From Alkalibaculum sporogenes (GTDB taxonomy: Bacteria > Bacillota > Clostridia > Eubacteriales > Alkalibacteraceae): 64,000 nucleotides of DNA. Shown one piece after another: positions 37,334-46,530 of this stretch (positions are counted from its first letter, which is position 1; each line of letters begins with the position of its first letter). Below the pieces are notes generated by a model. It did no database searches and was not told where the DNA came from. It saw only the letters and a program-made list of their open reading frames with translations. The position numbers and the translations under genes were made by a program. The DNA is taken from positions 124,001-188,000 of the forward strand of contig NZ_WHNX01000003.1 of assembly GCF_009362815.1 (NCBI RefSeq), given 5' to 3'.

Positions 37334-40300
37334 ATGGCAAAAACAATGAAAACAATGGACGGGAATACAGCTGCTGCGTATATATCTTACGCTTTTACTG
37401 ATGTAGCTGCTATATACCCTATTACGCCTTCATCAAACATGGCTGAGTCGGTAGATGATTGGTCTGCACATGGTCAAAAAAATATTTTTGGTCAAACAGT
37501 TGAAGTTGTAGAGATGCAATCAGAAGCAGGTGCAGCTGGTACAGTACATGGTTCTCTTCAAGCAGGTGCATTGACAACTACGTATACTGCATCACAAGGT
37601 TTACTTCTTATGATTCCAAACATGTATAAAATTGCTGGGGAACAATTACCTGCAGTATTTCATGTAAGTGCGAGAGCATTAGCTAGCCATGCCCTTTCTA
37701 TATTTGGAGATCATCAAGATGTTATGGCAGCAAGACAAACTGGTTTTGCATTTTTAGCTTCTAATAGTGTACAAGAGGCTATGGATTTAGCAGGTGTAGC
37801 ACACTTGACAGCTATTAAAACTAAGGTTCCTTTCCTTCATTTTTTTGATGGTTTTAGAACATCTCATGAAGTACAAAAAATTGAACAAATTGAATATGAA
37901 GATTTAGCTAAGTTAGTGGACTATGATGCATTGCAAGTATTTAGAAATAAAGCACTCAATCCAGAACATCCAGTAACAAGAGGTACTGCTCAAAATCCAG
38001 ATATATATTTCCAAGCACGTGAAGCTTCTAATGTGTTTTATCAATGGGTTCCAGATGCAGTAGCAAATTACATGAAAGAGATCACTGATATTACTGGTAG
38101 GGAATATAAGCCATTTGATTACTATGGTGCGCCTGATGCAGAGCACATTATAATTGCTATGGGTTCAGTAGTAGAGACTATAGAAGAAACAATAGACTAT
38201 TTGCTTGAAAGAGGAGAAAAAATTGGCGTTATAAAGGTAAGATTATATAGACCTTTCTCTGAAAAATATTTTTTCGATATTTTCCCAAGTACTGTTAAAA
38301 AGATCGCTGTTTTAGATAGAACTAAAGAACCAGGTTCGTTAGGAGAGCCGTTATACGAAGATATAAGAACACTTTTCTATAATAAAGAAAATGCACCAGT
38401 AGTTGTAGGTGGTAGATATGGATTAGGATCAAAAGATACTACACCTTCTCACATTCTTTCTGTTTTTGATAATTTAAAAGAAGTGGAACCTAAAAATGGG
38501 TTTACTATCAGTATAGAAGATGATGTAACTTTTAAATCATTAGAAGTAAAAGAGACAATTAATACAGCTCCAAAAGGGACTATTCGTTGCAAATTCTGGG
38601 GATTAGGTTCTGATGGTACAGTTGGAGCTAACAAAAGTGCAATAAAGATTATTGGAGACAATACAGATTTGTACGCTCAAGGTTACTTCTCTTATGATAG
38701 TAAAAAATCTGGCGGTGTTACAATATCCCATTTGAGATTTGGAAAGAAACCTATTAAATCTACGTATCTAATAGATGAAGCAGACTTTATTTGTTGTTCG
38801 ACACAGGCTTATATTTATCAATATGATTTAATAAAAGGTTTAAAGAAGGGTGGTACTTTCTTACTTAACTCTATCTGGTCTGAGGAAGAGTTAAATACAC
38901 ATTTACCAGCTGAAATGAAAAAATATATTGCTGAAAATGATATTAAATTCTATACTATTAATGCATCTGCAATTGCAGAAAAAATTGGGTTAGGTAGAAG
39001 AACTAATATGATTATGCAAGCAGCATTCTTTAAATTATCTAATGTAATAGAGCTTGATGAAGCTATCGGATACTTGAAAAATGCTATTAAGAAATCTTAC
39101 GGTACTAAAGGCGAAACAATTGTAAAAATGAACAACGATGCAGTTGATTTAGGAATAGAGGCTATAGTAGAAGTAAAAGTTCCTAAAGATTGGGCAGATG
39201 CTAAGGATCAATTCACTGATAAGAAAAAGAATCCAGAATTCATTGAAAAGGTATTGATTCCAATGAATAGACAAGAAGGAGATATTTTACCTGTATCTAC
39301 TTTTAAAGACTCAGCAGATGGATCTTTTCCAAATGGTACATCAGCATATGAAAAAAGAGGTATCGCATTACATGTGCCAGAATGGCAAATTGATAAATGT
39401 ATTCAATGTAACCAATGTTCTTTCATATGTCCACACGCAGTTATTAGACCTTTCTTATTAACAGATGAGGAAGTTAAAAACGCACCGGACTCTTTTGAAA
39501 CTAAGAAAGCCATCGGCAAAGGATTAGAAGGATATAATTATAAAATCCAAGTCTCTCCACTAGATTGTACTGGATGTGGTAACTGTGCTGATATTTGTCC
39601 GTCAAAAGAAAAAGCACTAATTATGGAACCAATAGGTACACAAGAAAAAGAAATAGAAAACTGGGAATATGCAACAACAATTCCTTATAGAGATAACTTA
39701 GTGCCTAAGAACACAGTGAAAGGTAGTCAATTTATACAACCTTTACTTGAGTTCAGTGGAGCTTGTGCTGGTTGTGTAGAAACTTCTTATGCTAAGGTAG
39801 TTACTCAATTATATGGAGATAGGATGATGATAGCTAATGCAACTGGATGCTCATCTATCTGGGGTGGATCTGCACCTTCAACTCCTTATACTACGAATTC
39901 AGAGGGCAAAGGACCTGCATGGGCTAACTCTTTATTTGAAGATAATGCTGAGTTTGGATATGGTATGGCCATAGGAGTTAAAAAGACTAGAAATACTATT
40001 AAAAACTATTTAGAAGAATTGTTACAAACGGATGTGACAGATGAAGTTAAAGATGCGTCTCTAGCATGGATAGAAACTATGAACGACGGAGAAGCGTCCA
40101 AACAAACATCAGCTCAGTTAGTAAAAGCCCTAGAAGGATACCAAGGGGATTATAAAAATATTAGTTTTATACTAAATAATAAAGACCAATTAATAAAAAA
40201 ATCTGTCTGGATATTTGGTGGTGATGGATGGTCATACGATATTGGTTATGGCGGTTTAGACCATGTGCTTGCCACTGGTGAAAACGTGAATGTACTAGTT

Positions 40301-40843
40301 TTTGATACTGAAGTTTATTCAAATACTGGGGGTCAGGCGTCTAAAGCTACACCTACAGCAGCAGTAGCTAAATTTGCCACATCTGGTATGAAGATTAAGA
40401 AAAAGGATCTTGGTGCAATCACAATGACTTATGGTTACATTTATGTAGCGCAAGTAGCAATGGGAGCAGATAAAAATCAATTTATGAAGGCGATACAAGA
40501 AGCTGAAAGCTACGATGGACCTTCACTGATCATTGCGTATTCACCATGTATTAATCACGGTTTAAAAGAAGGCATGGGTAGAACGCAAGCACAAACTAAG
40601 TTTGCAGTTGATACTGGATACTGGCACTTATACAGATATAATCCACTATTAGCTAATGAAGGAAAAAACCCATTCATCCTTGACTCTAAAGAACCGACAA
40701 AAGATTTCCAAGATTTCATTAGTAGTGAAGTAAGATATACATCACTTAAAAGAACTTTCCCAGATCTTGCTGATAAACTGTTTGAAAAGACAGAGAAAGA
40801 AGCAAAAGAAAGATATGCAAAATATAAAAAAATGGCTGAGTAA
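37334..40843 (+). CDS. nifJ: pyruvate:ferredoxin (flavodoxin) oxidoreductase
   Basis: Converts pyruvate and CoA to acetyl-CoA, CO2 and reduced ferredoxin, the central energy step of clostridia. The single-chain enzyme is 1169 residues, normal for the family. Domains in order: TPP pyrimidine domain (ITPSSNMAE), transketolase-C-like and gamma domains, two [4Fe-4S] ferredoxin clusters (CIQCNQCSFICP at about 694 and CTGCGNCADICP at about 750), and the TPP-binding domain with ATGCSSIWGGSAP and GGDGWSYDIGYGG. RBS TTAGGAGG before ATG. It has its own terminator. It supplies or draws on the acetyl-CoA pool to which the nearby phenol pathway drains. Confidence 0.96.
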   Translation: MAKTMKTMDGNTAAAYISYAFTDVAAIYPITPSSNMAESVDDWSAHGQKNIFGQTVEVVEMQSEAGAAGTVHGSLQAGALTTTYTASQGLLLMIPNMYKIAGEQLPAVFHVSARALASHALSIFGDHQDVMAARQTGFAFLASNSVQEAMDLAGVAHLTAIKTKVPFLHFFDGFRTSHEVQKIEQIEYEDLAKLVDYDALQVFRNKALNPEHPVTRGTAQNPDIYFQAREASNVFYQWVPDAVANYMKEITDITGREYKPFDYYGAPDAEHIIIAMGSVVETIEETIDYLLERGEKIGVIKVRLYRPFSEKYFFDIFPSTVKKIAVLDRTKEPGSLGEPLYEDIRTLFYNKENAPVVVGGRYGLGSKDTTPSHILSVFDNLKEVEPKNGFTISIEDDVTFKSLEVKETINTAPKGTIRCKFWGLGSDGTVGANKSAIKIIGDNTDLYAQGYFSYDSKKSGGVTISHLRFGKKPIKSTYLIDEADFICCSTQAYIYQYDLIKGLKKGGTFLLNSIWSEEELNTHLPAEMKKYIAENDIKFYTINASAIAEKIGLGRRTNMIMQAAFFKLSNVIELDEAIGYLKNAIKKSYGTKGETIVKMNNDAVDLGIEAIVEVKVPKDWADAKDQFTDKKKNPEFIEKVLIPMNRQEGDILPVSTFKDSADGSFPNGTSAYEKRGIALHVPEWQIDKCIQCNQCSFICPHAVIRPFLLTDEEVKNAPDSFETKKAIGKGLEGYNYKIQVSPLDCTGCGNCADICPSKEKALIMEPIGTQEKEIENWEYATTIPYRDNLVPKNTVKGSQFIQPLLEFSGACAGCVETSYAKVVTQLYGDRMMIANATGCSSIWGGSAPSTPYTTNSEGKGPAWANSLFEDNAEFGYGMAIGVKKTRNTIKNYLEELLQTDVTDEVKDASLAWIETMNDGEASKQTSAQLVKALEGYQGDYKNISFILNNKDQLIKKSVWIFGGDGWSYDIGYGGLDHVLATGENVNVLVFDTEVYSNTGGQASKATPTAAVAKFATSGMKIKKKDLGAITMTYGYIYVAQVAMGADKNQFMKAIQEAESYDGPSLIIAYSPCINHGLKEGMGRTQAQTKFAVDTGYWHLYRYNPLLANEGKNPFILDSKEPTKDFQDFISSEVRYTSLKRTFPDLADKLFEKTEKEAKERYAKYKKMAE

Positions 40844-40853
40844 TAGCTCAGGT

Positions 40854-40893
40854 AAGTATCATATCCGAAAGGGTATGGTACTTATTTTTTTTT
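40854..40893 (+). terminator. terminator of nifJ
   Basis: AAGTATCATATCC pairs with GGGTATGGTACTT around GAAA, followed by nine T. Confidence 0.92.
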
Positions 40894-40985
40894 ATCGCGA
40901 AGTAATGAGCCAAGTAGCTCTTTGCAGGCATTTGGCTACTCCCGCGTAACCGCGACAAACTCGCAAAGCGTGTTTCTTGTGGTTT
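40894..40985 (+). repeat. terminator-associated structured repeat
   Basis: Begins ATCGCGAAGTAATGAGCCAA directly after the nifJ T-tract and ends GTGTTTCTTGTGGTTT. Near-identical to 42831-42922 and, reversed, to 7075-7168. Internal hairpins AGTAGC/GGCTACT and AAAC/GTTT. Confidence 0.8.
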
Positions 40986-41105
40986 GTAAAATATAAAAGC
41001 TATAAAATTATGTATAGGTATGTTTTTAATAGTTTGCATTGAAATGTTAATTATACGGCAAGATCAGTGTTATAATAAATTTATGATTGAATAGGGAGTG
41101 TAAAT

Positions 41106-42641
41106 ATGAGTGAAAAAATAAATAGCTTAGAGATTAATCCTGAAATATTGACTAAGTTGGAAGAAATGAAAATTCAAAAGGATGGAAATATAGAAGATGT
41201 TATCGTTAAAATATTGGAAATAAATAATAAATATAAAAATGAATTAGAAGAAATAACTCATAAATACAATCAATACAGAAGTAGGGAAATAGATGCTTTT
41301 GAAATAGGAAATGTTATATCAGATGGGATTTGTGTCGTTGACAAGCATGGAATCATTATACAAATAAATACCGGTTATACAAAAATTACTGGACTAGAAG
41401 AGAGTGAGATAATAGGAAACCATATGCAGGTACTGCTGGATAAGGGGTATTTTAGCAAAGCTGTTTCTCTAATGGTGTTAGAACAAAAGAAAAAAATCTC
41501 AGCTATGTCAACTATAACGAATAATAACAAAAAAGTTCTTATTACAGGTAATCCTTATTTTGATGAAAAGGGAAATGTTACTCAAGTATTAACAGTTATG
41601 CGGGATTTAACGGAATTACTTGAATTACAACAAAAACTTGAGAAAACTGAAAAAGAGAGCATTAAGTATCTAAGTGAGTTAGAAATTATTCGAAAGAAAG
41701 AGAGTAATTTGCTTGGAAATAGTCAAAGTATTCAAGATATTAAAATATTAATTGAAAGTGTTGCAGTTACAGATGCAACGGTTTTAATCACAGGTGAAAC
41801 TGGAGTGGGAAAAGAAGTTGTAGCTGGAGAAATTTATCAAAGAAGTTTAAGAAATAAAAAGCCATATATAAAAGTGAATTGTGCTGCAATTCCTGAAAAT
41901 CTATTAGAATCAGAATTGTTCGGATATGAGAAAGGTGCCTTTACAGGAGCTGACAAAAAACAAAAAATTGGTTTGTTTGAGATAGCAGATAAAGGAACGA
42001 TTTTACTAGACGAAATAGGTGAAATGCCAATATTATTACAATCGAAGTTACTTCGTGTGCTACAAGAAAAGGAAATCACGCGGGTTGGAGGTACTCAACC
42101 AATTAGTCTTGATGTTAGAGTAATTGCGGCAACAAATAGAAATTTACTAGAAAAAATTGAACAAGGACATTTTAGAGAGGATTTGTATTATAGACTTAAT
42201 GTAATACCAATTTATATTCCGCCTCTACGCGAGAGAAAAGGTGACATTCCATTATTAACTCACATGATGATTAAGAAGTTTAACAAAAAATATAATAAAG
42301 AAATTAATTTTGATGAAAGTGCAATTCACACATTGCAAAATTATGATTGGCTTGGAAATGTACGGGAATTAATGAATATTGTAGAGAGACTATTGATTGT
42401 TAATACTAGTAACACAATCACACAAAACGATATAGTAGAGTTACTTGGATTGGACCAAATTCACGGGAATGTAGACTCAAAGAATTTAGAACTAAAAAAA
42501 CAACTATATTACTTTGAAAAAAGAATAATCGAAAAAGTTTTAAAAGAACAAGGGAGTACCTATAAAGCAGCTAAAATTCTTGGAATATCTCAACCAACTG
42601 TAGTGAGGAAAGCAAAATCTTTAGGAATTAGCAACTGGTAA
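41106..42641 (+). CDS. PAS domain sigma-54-dependent transcriptional activator
   Basis: 511-residue enhancer-binding protein. The N-terminus has no known domain up to about residue 65. A PAS sensor domain covers about 70-185 (DGICVVDKHGIIIQINTG). The AAA+ domain (about 200-435) carries Walker A GETGVGKE, the sigma-54-contact loop GAFTGA and DEIGEM. The C-terminal Fis-type helix-turn-helix reads TYKAAKILGISQPTVVRKAK. A -24/-12 promoter lies 400 bases downstream in front of the CoA-transferase gene, so this is the probable activator of the phloroglucinol operon. The PAS ligand is unknown. ATG behind AGGGAGTG. Confidence 0.92.
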   Translation: MSEKINSLEINPEILTKLEEMKIQKDGNIEDVIVKILEINNKYKNELEEITHKYNQYRSREIDAFEIGNVISDGICVVDKHGIIIQINTGYTKITGLEESEIIGNHMQVLLDKGYFSKAVSLMVLEQKKKISAMSTITNNNKKVLITGNPYFDEKGNVTQVLTVMRDLTELLELQQKLEKTEKESIKYLSELEIIRKKESNLLGNSQSIQDIKILIESVAVTDATVLITGETGVGKEVVAGEIYQRSLRNKKPYIKVNCAAIPENLLESELFGYEKGAFTGADKKQKIGLFEIADKGTILLDEIGEMPILLQSKLLRVLQEKEITRVGGTQPISLDVRVIAATNRNLLEKIEQGHFREDLYYRLNVIPIYIPPLRERKGDIPLLTHMMIKKFNKKYNKEINFDESAIHTLQNYDWLGNVRELMNIVERLLIVNTSNTITQNDIVELLGLDQIHGNVDSKNLELKKQLYYFEKRIIEKVLKEQGSTYKAAKILGISQPTVVRKAKSLGISNW

Positions 42642-42775
42642 GAATAGTTGATACTTAGTTTTTAAAAGATATTAGAGAGATTTTAATTTATAAAATTTTA
42701 ATATCTAATATAAGCAACTAAAGCCAGATATTTAGAACGAAAATATGAAATCAAACGATACAAAGATGAATCATA

Positions 42776-42797
42776 TGTAATTCAATAATGAATTACA
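42776..42797 (+). promoter_or_regulatory. inverted repeat, possible activator site
   Basis: TGTAATTC, six bases, GAATTACA: a perfect palindrome about 270 bases upstream of the -24/-12 promoter. It could be an upstream activating sequence for the sigma-54 activator or a site for another regulator. Confidence 0.4.
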
Positions 42798-42800
42798 CCA

Positions 42801-42827
42801 AAAAGCACTCGATGATGTGCTTTTTTT
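42801..42827 (+). terminator. terminator of the sigma-54 activator gene
   Basis: AAAAGCAC pairs with GTGCTTTT around eight bases, followed by T-rich sequence. Confidence 0.85.
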
Positions 42828-42830
42828 ATT

Positions 42831-42922
42831 ATCGCGAAGTAATGAGCCAAGTGGCTGCTTGCAGACATTAGGCGACTACCATGTAACCGCGAGAAACTCG
42901 CAAAGCGTGTTTCTTGTGGTTT
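42831..42922 (+). repeat. terminator-associated structured repeat
   Basis: ATCGCGAAGTAATGAGCCAA at the start, CGAGAAACTCGCAAAGCGTG near the end. It follows the preceding terminator T-tract by three bases. Confidence 0.8.
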
Positions 42923-42931
42923 TGTTATGTA

Positions 42932-42955
42932 TATCGATACACATTTGTATCAATA
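42932..42955 (+). promoter_or_regulatory. candidate upstream activating sequence
   Basis: TATCGATAC, six bases, GTATCAATA (one mismatch). It lies about 95 bases upstream of the -24 element, the usual place for enhancer-binding-protein sites, and has the same arm-spacer layout as 42776-42797. Confidence 0.5.
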
Positions 42956-43046
42956 AGGAATTATAGGATTGGATTAAATAAATAGAGTGGATATGCAAAG
43001 GTAGTCATACCATAGGTTAGCTATTTAATATTGCGATATGGTATTG

Positions 43047-43063
43047 TTGGCATGAAATTTGCT
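43047..43063 (+). promoter_or_regulatory. sigma-54 (-24/-12) promoter
   Basis: TTGGCATGAAATTTGCT matches TGGCAC-N5-TTGCW, with GG and GC separated by exactly ten bases. It is 36 bases before the first CoA-transferase gene and near the PAS/AAA+ activator. Confidence 0.85.
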
Positions 43064-43098
43064 AGTAATATAGTGAGTAAATTAAAAGGTGGTCTCAT

Positions 43099-43755
43099 AT
43101 GAATAAGATAATCTCAATTGATGATGTTATGGAACATATCCATGATGGTATGACAATTATGGTTGGCGGTTTTATGGGTGTTGGTACTCCAGAAATATTT
43201 ATTAATGCAATTTTAGATAAAGGTATCAAGGACTTGACAATAATTGCAAACGATACAGGCTTACCAGATCGAGGTATTGGAAGACTAGTAGTAGAAAAAA
43301 GACTTAAAAAAGTTATTGCATCGCATATTGGACTAAACCCTGAAACGGGCAAACAAATGAATGATAAAGTACTTGAAGTAGAATTAGTTCCACAAGGAAC
43401 TTTAGCTGAGAGAATCAGATGTGGTGGTCATGGACTTGGCGGGGTACTTACACCAACAGGTATCGGAACATTAGTAGAGGAGAACAAGGAAAAGATTGTG
43501 GTGAATGGAATTGCATATCTATTAGAATTACCGCTTCGGGCAGAGCTTGCGTTAATTAGAGGAAGTATAGTTGATAAAGTTGGAAATGTTTTTTACAATG
43601 CTTCTACAAGGAACTTTAATCCATTAATGGCAATGGCTGCAGATAAAGTAATCGTTGGTGCACAAAGGATAGTTGAGGTAAAAGAAATTGATCCAAACAA
43701 CGTAATGACACCAGGAATCTTGGTCGATTACATCGTAGGAGGTGAAAAGCCTTGA
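43099..43755 (+). CDS. atoD: 3-oxoacid CoA-transferase subunit A
   Basis: Alpha subunit (218 residues) of a CoA-transferase with family I motifs (TIMVGGFMGVGTPE, GGHGLGGVLTPTG). With the next gene it would move CoA between acyl-CoA and acetoacetate, fitting activation of the acetoacetate released in phloroglucinol breakdown. First gene of the sigma-54 operon. RBS AAAGGTGG. Overlaps subunit B by 4 bases. Confidence 0.88.
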   Translation: MNKIISIDDVMEHIHDGMTIMVGGFMGVGTPEIFINAILDKGIKDLTIIANDTGLPDRGIGRLVVEKRLKKVIASHIGLNPETGKQMNDKVLEVELVPQGTLAERIRCGGHGLGGVLTPTGIGTLVEENKEKIVVNGIAYLLELPLRAELALIRGSIVDKVGNVFYNASTRNFNPLMAMAADKVIVGAQRIVEVKEIDPNNVMTPGILVDYIVGGEKP

Positions 43756-44411
43756 GTATTAACGCAAAGGAAATTATTGCCAGGAGAATTGCAAAAGAAT
43801 TAAAAGATGGAGATGTAGTCAATTTAGGTATAGGTTTACCTACTATGGTTGCGAATTTTTTACCAAAGGGTGTTCAGGTAGTGCTACAATCTGAAAATGG
43901 ATTTGTAGGCCTAGGAAACACACCAGATAAAGGGTTAGAGGATGTAGATGTTGTAAATGCTGGTGCTCAATTTGTAACTATAAATGATGGAGCTGCTTAC
44001 TTTGACAGTGCTATGTCATTTGGAATTATTAGAGGTGGACATGTAGATGTTACAGTTCTAGGCGCCTTAGAAGTAGATGAAAATGGTAGTCTAGCAAATT
44101 ATATGATTCCAGGCAAGATGATTCCAGGTATGGGTGGAGCTATGGATTTAGTAAGTGGTGCAAAAAAAGTAATTATTGGTATGATACACTCTGCAAAAGG
44201 CAATCCGAAAATATTAAAGGAGTGTACATTGCCTCTTACAGCTGTATGTGGAGTAGATCTCATTGTAACAGAAATGGCAGTGATAGAAGTTACTGAAAAT
44301 GGGTTGGTATTAAAAGAGTTAGCACCAGGTATCAATATTAATGACATACTTAGAGAAACAGATGCCCATTTGACAATAGATGACAACTTAAAGACTATGG
44401 ATATTTTATGA
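43752..44411 (+). CDS. atoA: 3-oxoacid CoA-transferase subunit B
   Basis: Beta subunit (219 residues) with the catalytic glutamate in LQSENGFVGLG and the motif GAKKVIIGMIHSAKGNPKI. The start is TTG, overlapping the end of subunit A (translational coupling). Probable acceptor is acetoacetate from the BKACE reaction. Similar pairs also serve lysine or butyrate fermentation, so the role rests on the neighbours. Confidence 0.88.
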   Translation: MSINAKEIIARRIAKELKDGDVVNLGIGLPTMVANFLPKGVQVVLQSENGFVGLGNTPDKGLEDVDVVNAGAQFVTINDGAAYFDSAMSFGIIRGGHVDVTVLGALEVDENGSLANYMIPGKMIPGMGGAMDLVSGAKKVIIGMIHSAKGNPKILKECTLPLTAVCGVDLIVTEMAVIEVTENGLVLKELAPGININDILRETDAHLTIDDNLKTMDIL

Positions 44412-44427
44412 AAGGAGGTGAAAGAAC

Positions 44428-44769
44428 ATGAAAAAAGTAACTTTTAGTGAAATCAAACCTTATAAAGCACCTTTGCATTTTGATTGTTCCACATTGAAAA
44501 TGCACGGTTTACAAGAAACAGGAATTGAAAATTTTTGGATGGGTTTATCTCATTTTTTACCTGCAGGTGGGGCAGAATATGCATATGAAGATTCGCCAAC
44601 AGAGAAAGTTTATGTTGTGTTAGAAGGAGAAGTAACAGTCAAATCTAAGACAGAAACAATTATCCTAAAGAAATGGGATTCTGTTTTCATAGCGCCTTTT
44701 GAAGGTAGAGAAATAGTTAATGAAACGAATATGCCTGCAACGATGCTTGTTGTAGTAAATAACGTATAA
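44428..44769 (+). CDS. small cupin, apparently without metal histidines
   Basis: 113-residue cupin fold. The first cupin motif reads GGAEYAYEDSPTEKVYVVLEG: the usual HxH is replaced by aromatic residues while the Glu remains. The second motif (DSVFIAPFEGREIVN) lacks the usual His. Metal binding is thus doubtful. It is fixed between the CoA-transferase and the reductase genes of a catabolic operon. A ring-tautomer isomerase, a ligand-binding subunit or a regulator are possible. RBS AAAGGAGG. Confidence 0.75.
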   Translation: MKKVTFSEIKPYKAPLHFDCSTLKMHGLQETGIENFWMGLSHFLPAGGAEYAYEDSPTEKVYVVLEGEVTVKSKTETIILKKWDSVFIAPFEGREIVNETNMPATMLVVVNNV

Positions 44770-44782
44770 AGGAGATTCTAAG

Positions 44783-45571
44783 ATGGAAAAAATGTCTAAC
44801 ACAGAAATGAAAAATATGTTTTCTTTAGAAGGAAAAGTTGCTGTAATAACTGGTGGAGCAGGTTCTCTAGGAGAGGGTGTAGCGGAAGGGTTAGCACTCC
44901 ATGGAGCAGATATTGTCGTAACAGGAAGAACTCTTAAAACTTTAGAAGAAACAGTTAAAAAAGTTGAAGCAGTTGGAAAACGTGCATTAGCAGTAGTATG
45001 TGATGCTACAAATGAAGATCAAGTTGAAGAAATGACAAAAAAGGTTTTAGAAAAATTTGGGAAAATAGATATTTTAGTAACAGTTGCAGGAATAGCTAAA
45101 AGACATCCAGCAGAAGAGTTCCCACTTGATGAATTTCAACAAGTTCTAGATATAAATGTTACGGGAACATTTATTACATGTAAAGCTGTTGGTAAAGTAA
45201 TGAAGGAACAAGGCTATGGAAAAATAATCACAGTATCTTCAGTTAGAGCTTTTAATGGTCATCCAGGAGGATATGCAGCTTATGCTACAAGCAAAGGTGC
45301 TGTTTCAATACTTACAAAACAATTAGCAACGGAATGGGCAAAGTTTGGCATCAATGTAAACTCAGTTGCACCAGCAATTTTCTGGACACCTTTAACACAA
45401 GAAGTATTAGAAGATGAAAAACTTAAAAAGATATTCTTAGATAGAATACCAATGGGAAGAGCAGCTTTAGTGCAAGATATGGTTGGAGCAACAGTATTCT
45501 TAGGATCGTCTGCATCTGATTATATCAACGGTCATGTACTTCCAGTAGATGGTGGAACTGTAGCTGGTTAA
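44783..45571 (+). CDS. SDR family reductase, probable phloroglucinol reductase
   Basis: 262-residue short-chain dehydrogenase: NADPH motif TGGAGSLGEG, NAG-like VAGIA, catalytic Ser in VSSVRAF and Tyr/Lys in YATSK. Would reduce phloroglucinol with NADPH to dihydrophloroglucinol, breaking aromaticity. Known phloroglucinol reductases (Eubacterium oxidoreducens, Clostridium) are SDRs related to tetrahydroxynaphthalene reductase. The assignment rests on the company of the cyclohydrolase, BKACE and transhydroxylase genes. Sequence alone would suggest a gluconate 5-dehydrogenase-like SDR. RBS AAAGGAG. Confidence 0.8.
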   Translation: MEKMSNTEMKNMFSLEGKVAVITGGAGSLGEGVAEGLALHGADIVVTGRTLKTLEETVKKVEAVGKRALAVVCDATNEDQVEEMTKKVLEKFGKIDILVTVAGIAKRHPAEEFPLDEFQQVLDINVTGTFITCKAVGKVMKEQGYGKIITVSSVRAFNGHPGGYAAYATSKGAVSILTKQLATEWAKFGINVNSVAPAIFWTPLTQEVLEDEKLKKIFLDRIPMGRAALVQDMVGATVFLGSSASDYINGHVLPVDGGTVAG

Positions 45572-45590
45572 TATGAAGGGAGCGATACAT

Positions 45591-46517
45591 ATGACACATA
45601 AAATCGACAACATAGCTATCTTTGGCTCAGGTCTAATGGGCAGTGGTATTGCTCAAATATTTGCAGTTGCAGGAAAGAAAGTTAAGATTTCGTCTAGGAA
45701 TCCAGAAACTTCTACTGCATTACAAAATATAGAGCATAATCTTACTGTTATGGCTGACAATGGCGCTTTTGACAAAGCTAATATTCAAGCTGTCCTAGAT
45801 AATATTGAAATATCACAGGATATGGAGTATGTAGTAAAGGATGCAGATTTAATTATTGAAAATATTCCGGAAAACATGGAATTGAAACAAAATTTATTTA
45901 AACAATTGGATGAAATATGTGATCCAAAGACGATTTTAGCTAGTAATACTTCCGTTATGAGCATTACAGAAATAGGAAGTTTATGTAAAAATAGAGGAAG
46001 AATTGTTGGAACTCACTTCTGGAATCCTCCTTTCTTAATACCATTAGTTGAAATCGTAAGGACGGAATTCACATCTGATGAAGTTGTTGAATCTGTATAT
46101 GATGTATTGAAATTTGCTGGAAAGAAACCAGTTAGAGTGAATAAAGATGTTCCAGGATTTTTAGCTAATAGGTTACAGCATGCACTTTGGAGAGAAGCTA
46201 TTTCTATAGTTGAAAATGGAATAGCAGATGCGAAAACTGTAGATGAATCTATTAAATATGGTTTTGGTTTAAGATTACCACAATTGTCACCAATGGAAAA
46301 TGCAGATATGGTAGGTACTGATTTAGCACTTTCAATTCATACTTACTTATTGAAACACTTGGAAAATTCTACAGAACCGTCTCCCTTACTAAAAGAAAAG
46401 GTTGAAAAAGGTGATTTAGGATTTAAGACAGGTAAAGGATTCCAAGAATGGACACCTGAAGAGATGCAAGAATCTAGAGATAATTTACTTAAATATTTAA
46501 TTAAAGTTACGAAATGA
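45591..46517 (+). CDS. 3-hydroxyacyl-CoA dehydrogenase-like, probable 3-hydroxy-5-oxohexanoate dehydrogenase
   Basis: 308 residues with NAD motif [20 protein letters not shown], the catalytic region [17 protein letters not shown] and the C-terminal helical domain. In the clostridial phloroglucinol pathway a member of this family oxidises (S)-3-hydroxy-5-oxohexanoate to 3,5-dioxohexanoate (triacetate) with NAD. The absence of an enoyl-CoA hydratase or acyl-CoA dehydrogenase here supports that role over fatty-acid metabolism. I used the ATG at 45591 (RBS GAAGGGAG), not the upstream one at 45573. Confidence 0.8.
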   Translation: MTHKIDNIAIFGSGLMGSGIAQIFAVAGKKVKISSRNPETSTALQNIEHNLTVMADNGAFDKANIQAVLDNIEISQDMEYVVKDADLIIENIPENMELKQNLFKQLDEICDPKTILASNTSVMSITEIGSLCKNRGRIVGTHFWNPPFLIPLVEIVRTEFTSDEVVESVYDVLKFAGKKPVRVNKDVPGFLANRLQHALWREAISIVENGIADAKTVDESIKYGFGLRLPQLSPMENADMVGTDLALSIHTYLLKHLENSTEPSPLLKEKVEKGDLGFKTGKGFQEWTPEEMQESRDNLLKYLIKVTK

Positions 46518-46530
46518 CCGGGAGGACAAC

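Noticed and set aside
44783-45571. Gluconate 5-dehydrogenase
   Set aside because: The motif level resemblance is generic to SDRs, and the operon offers no sugar-acid context.
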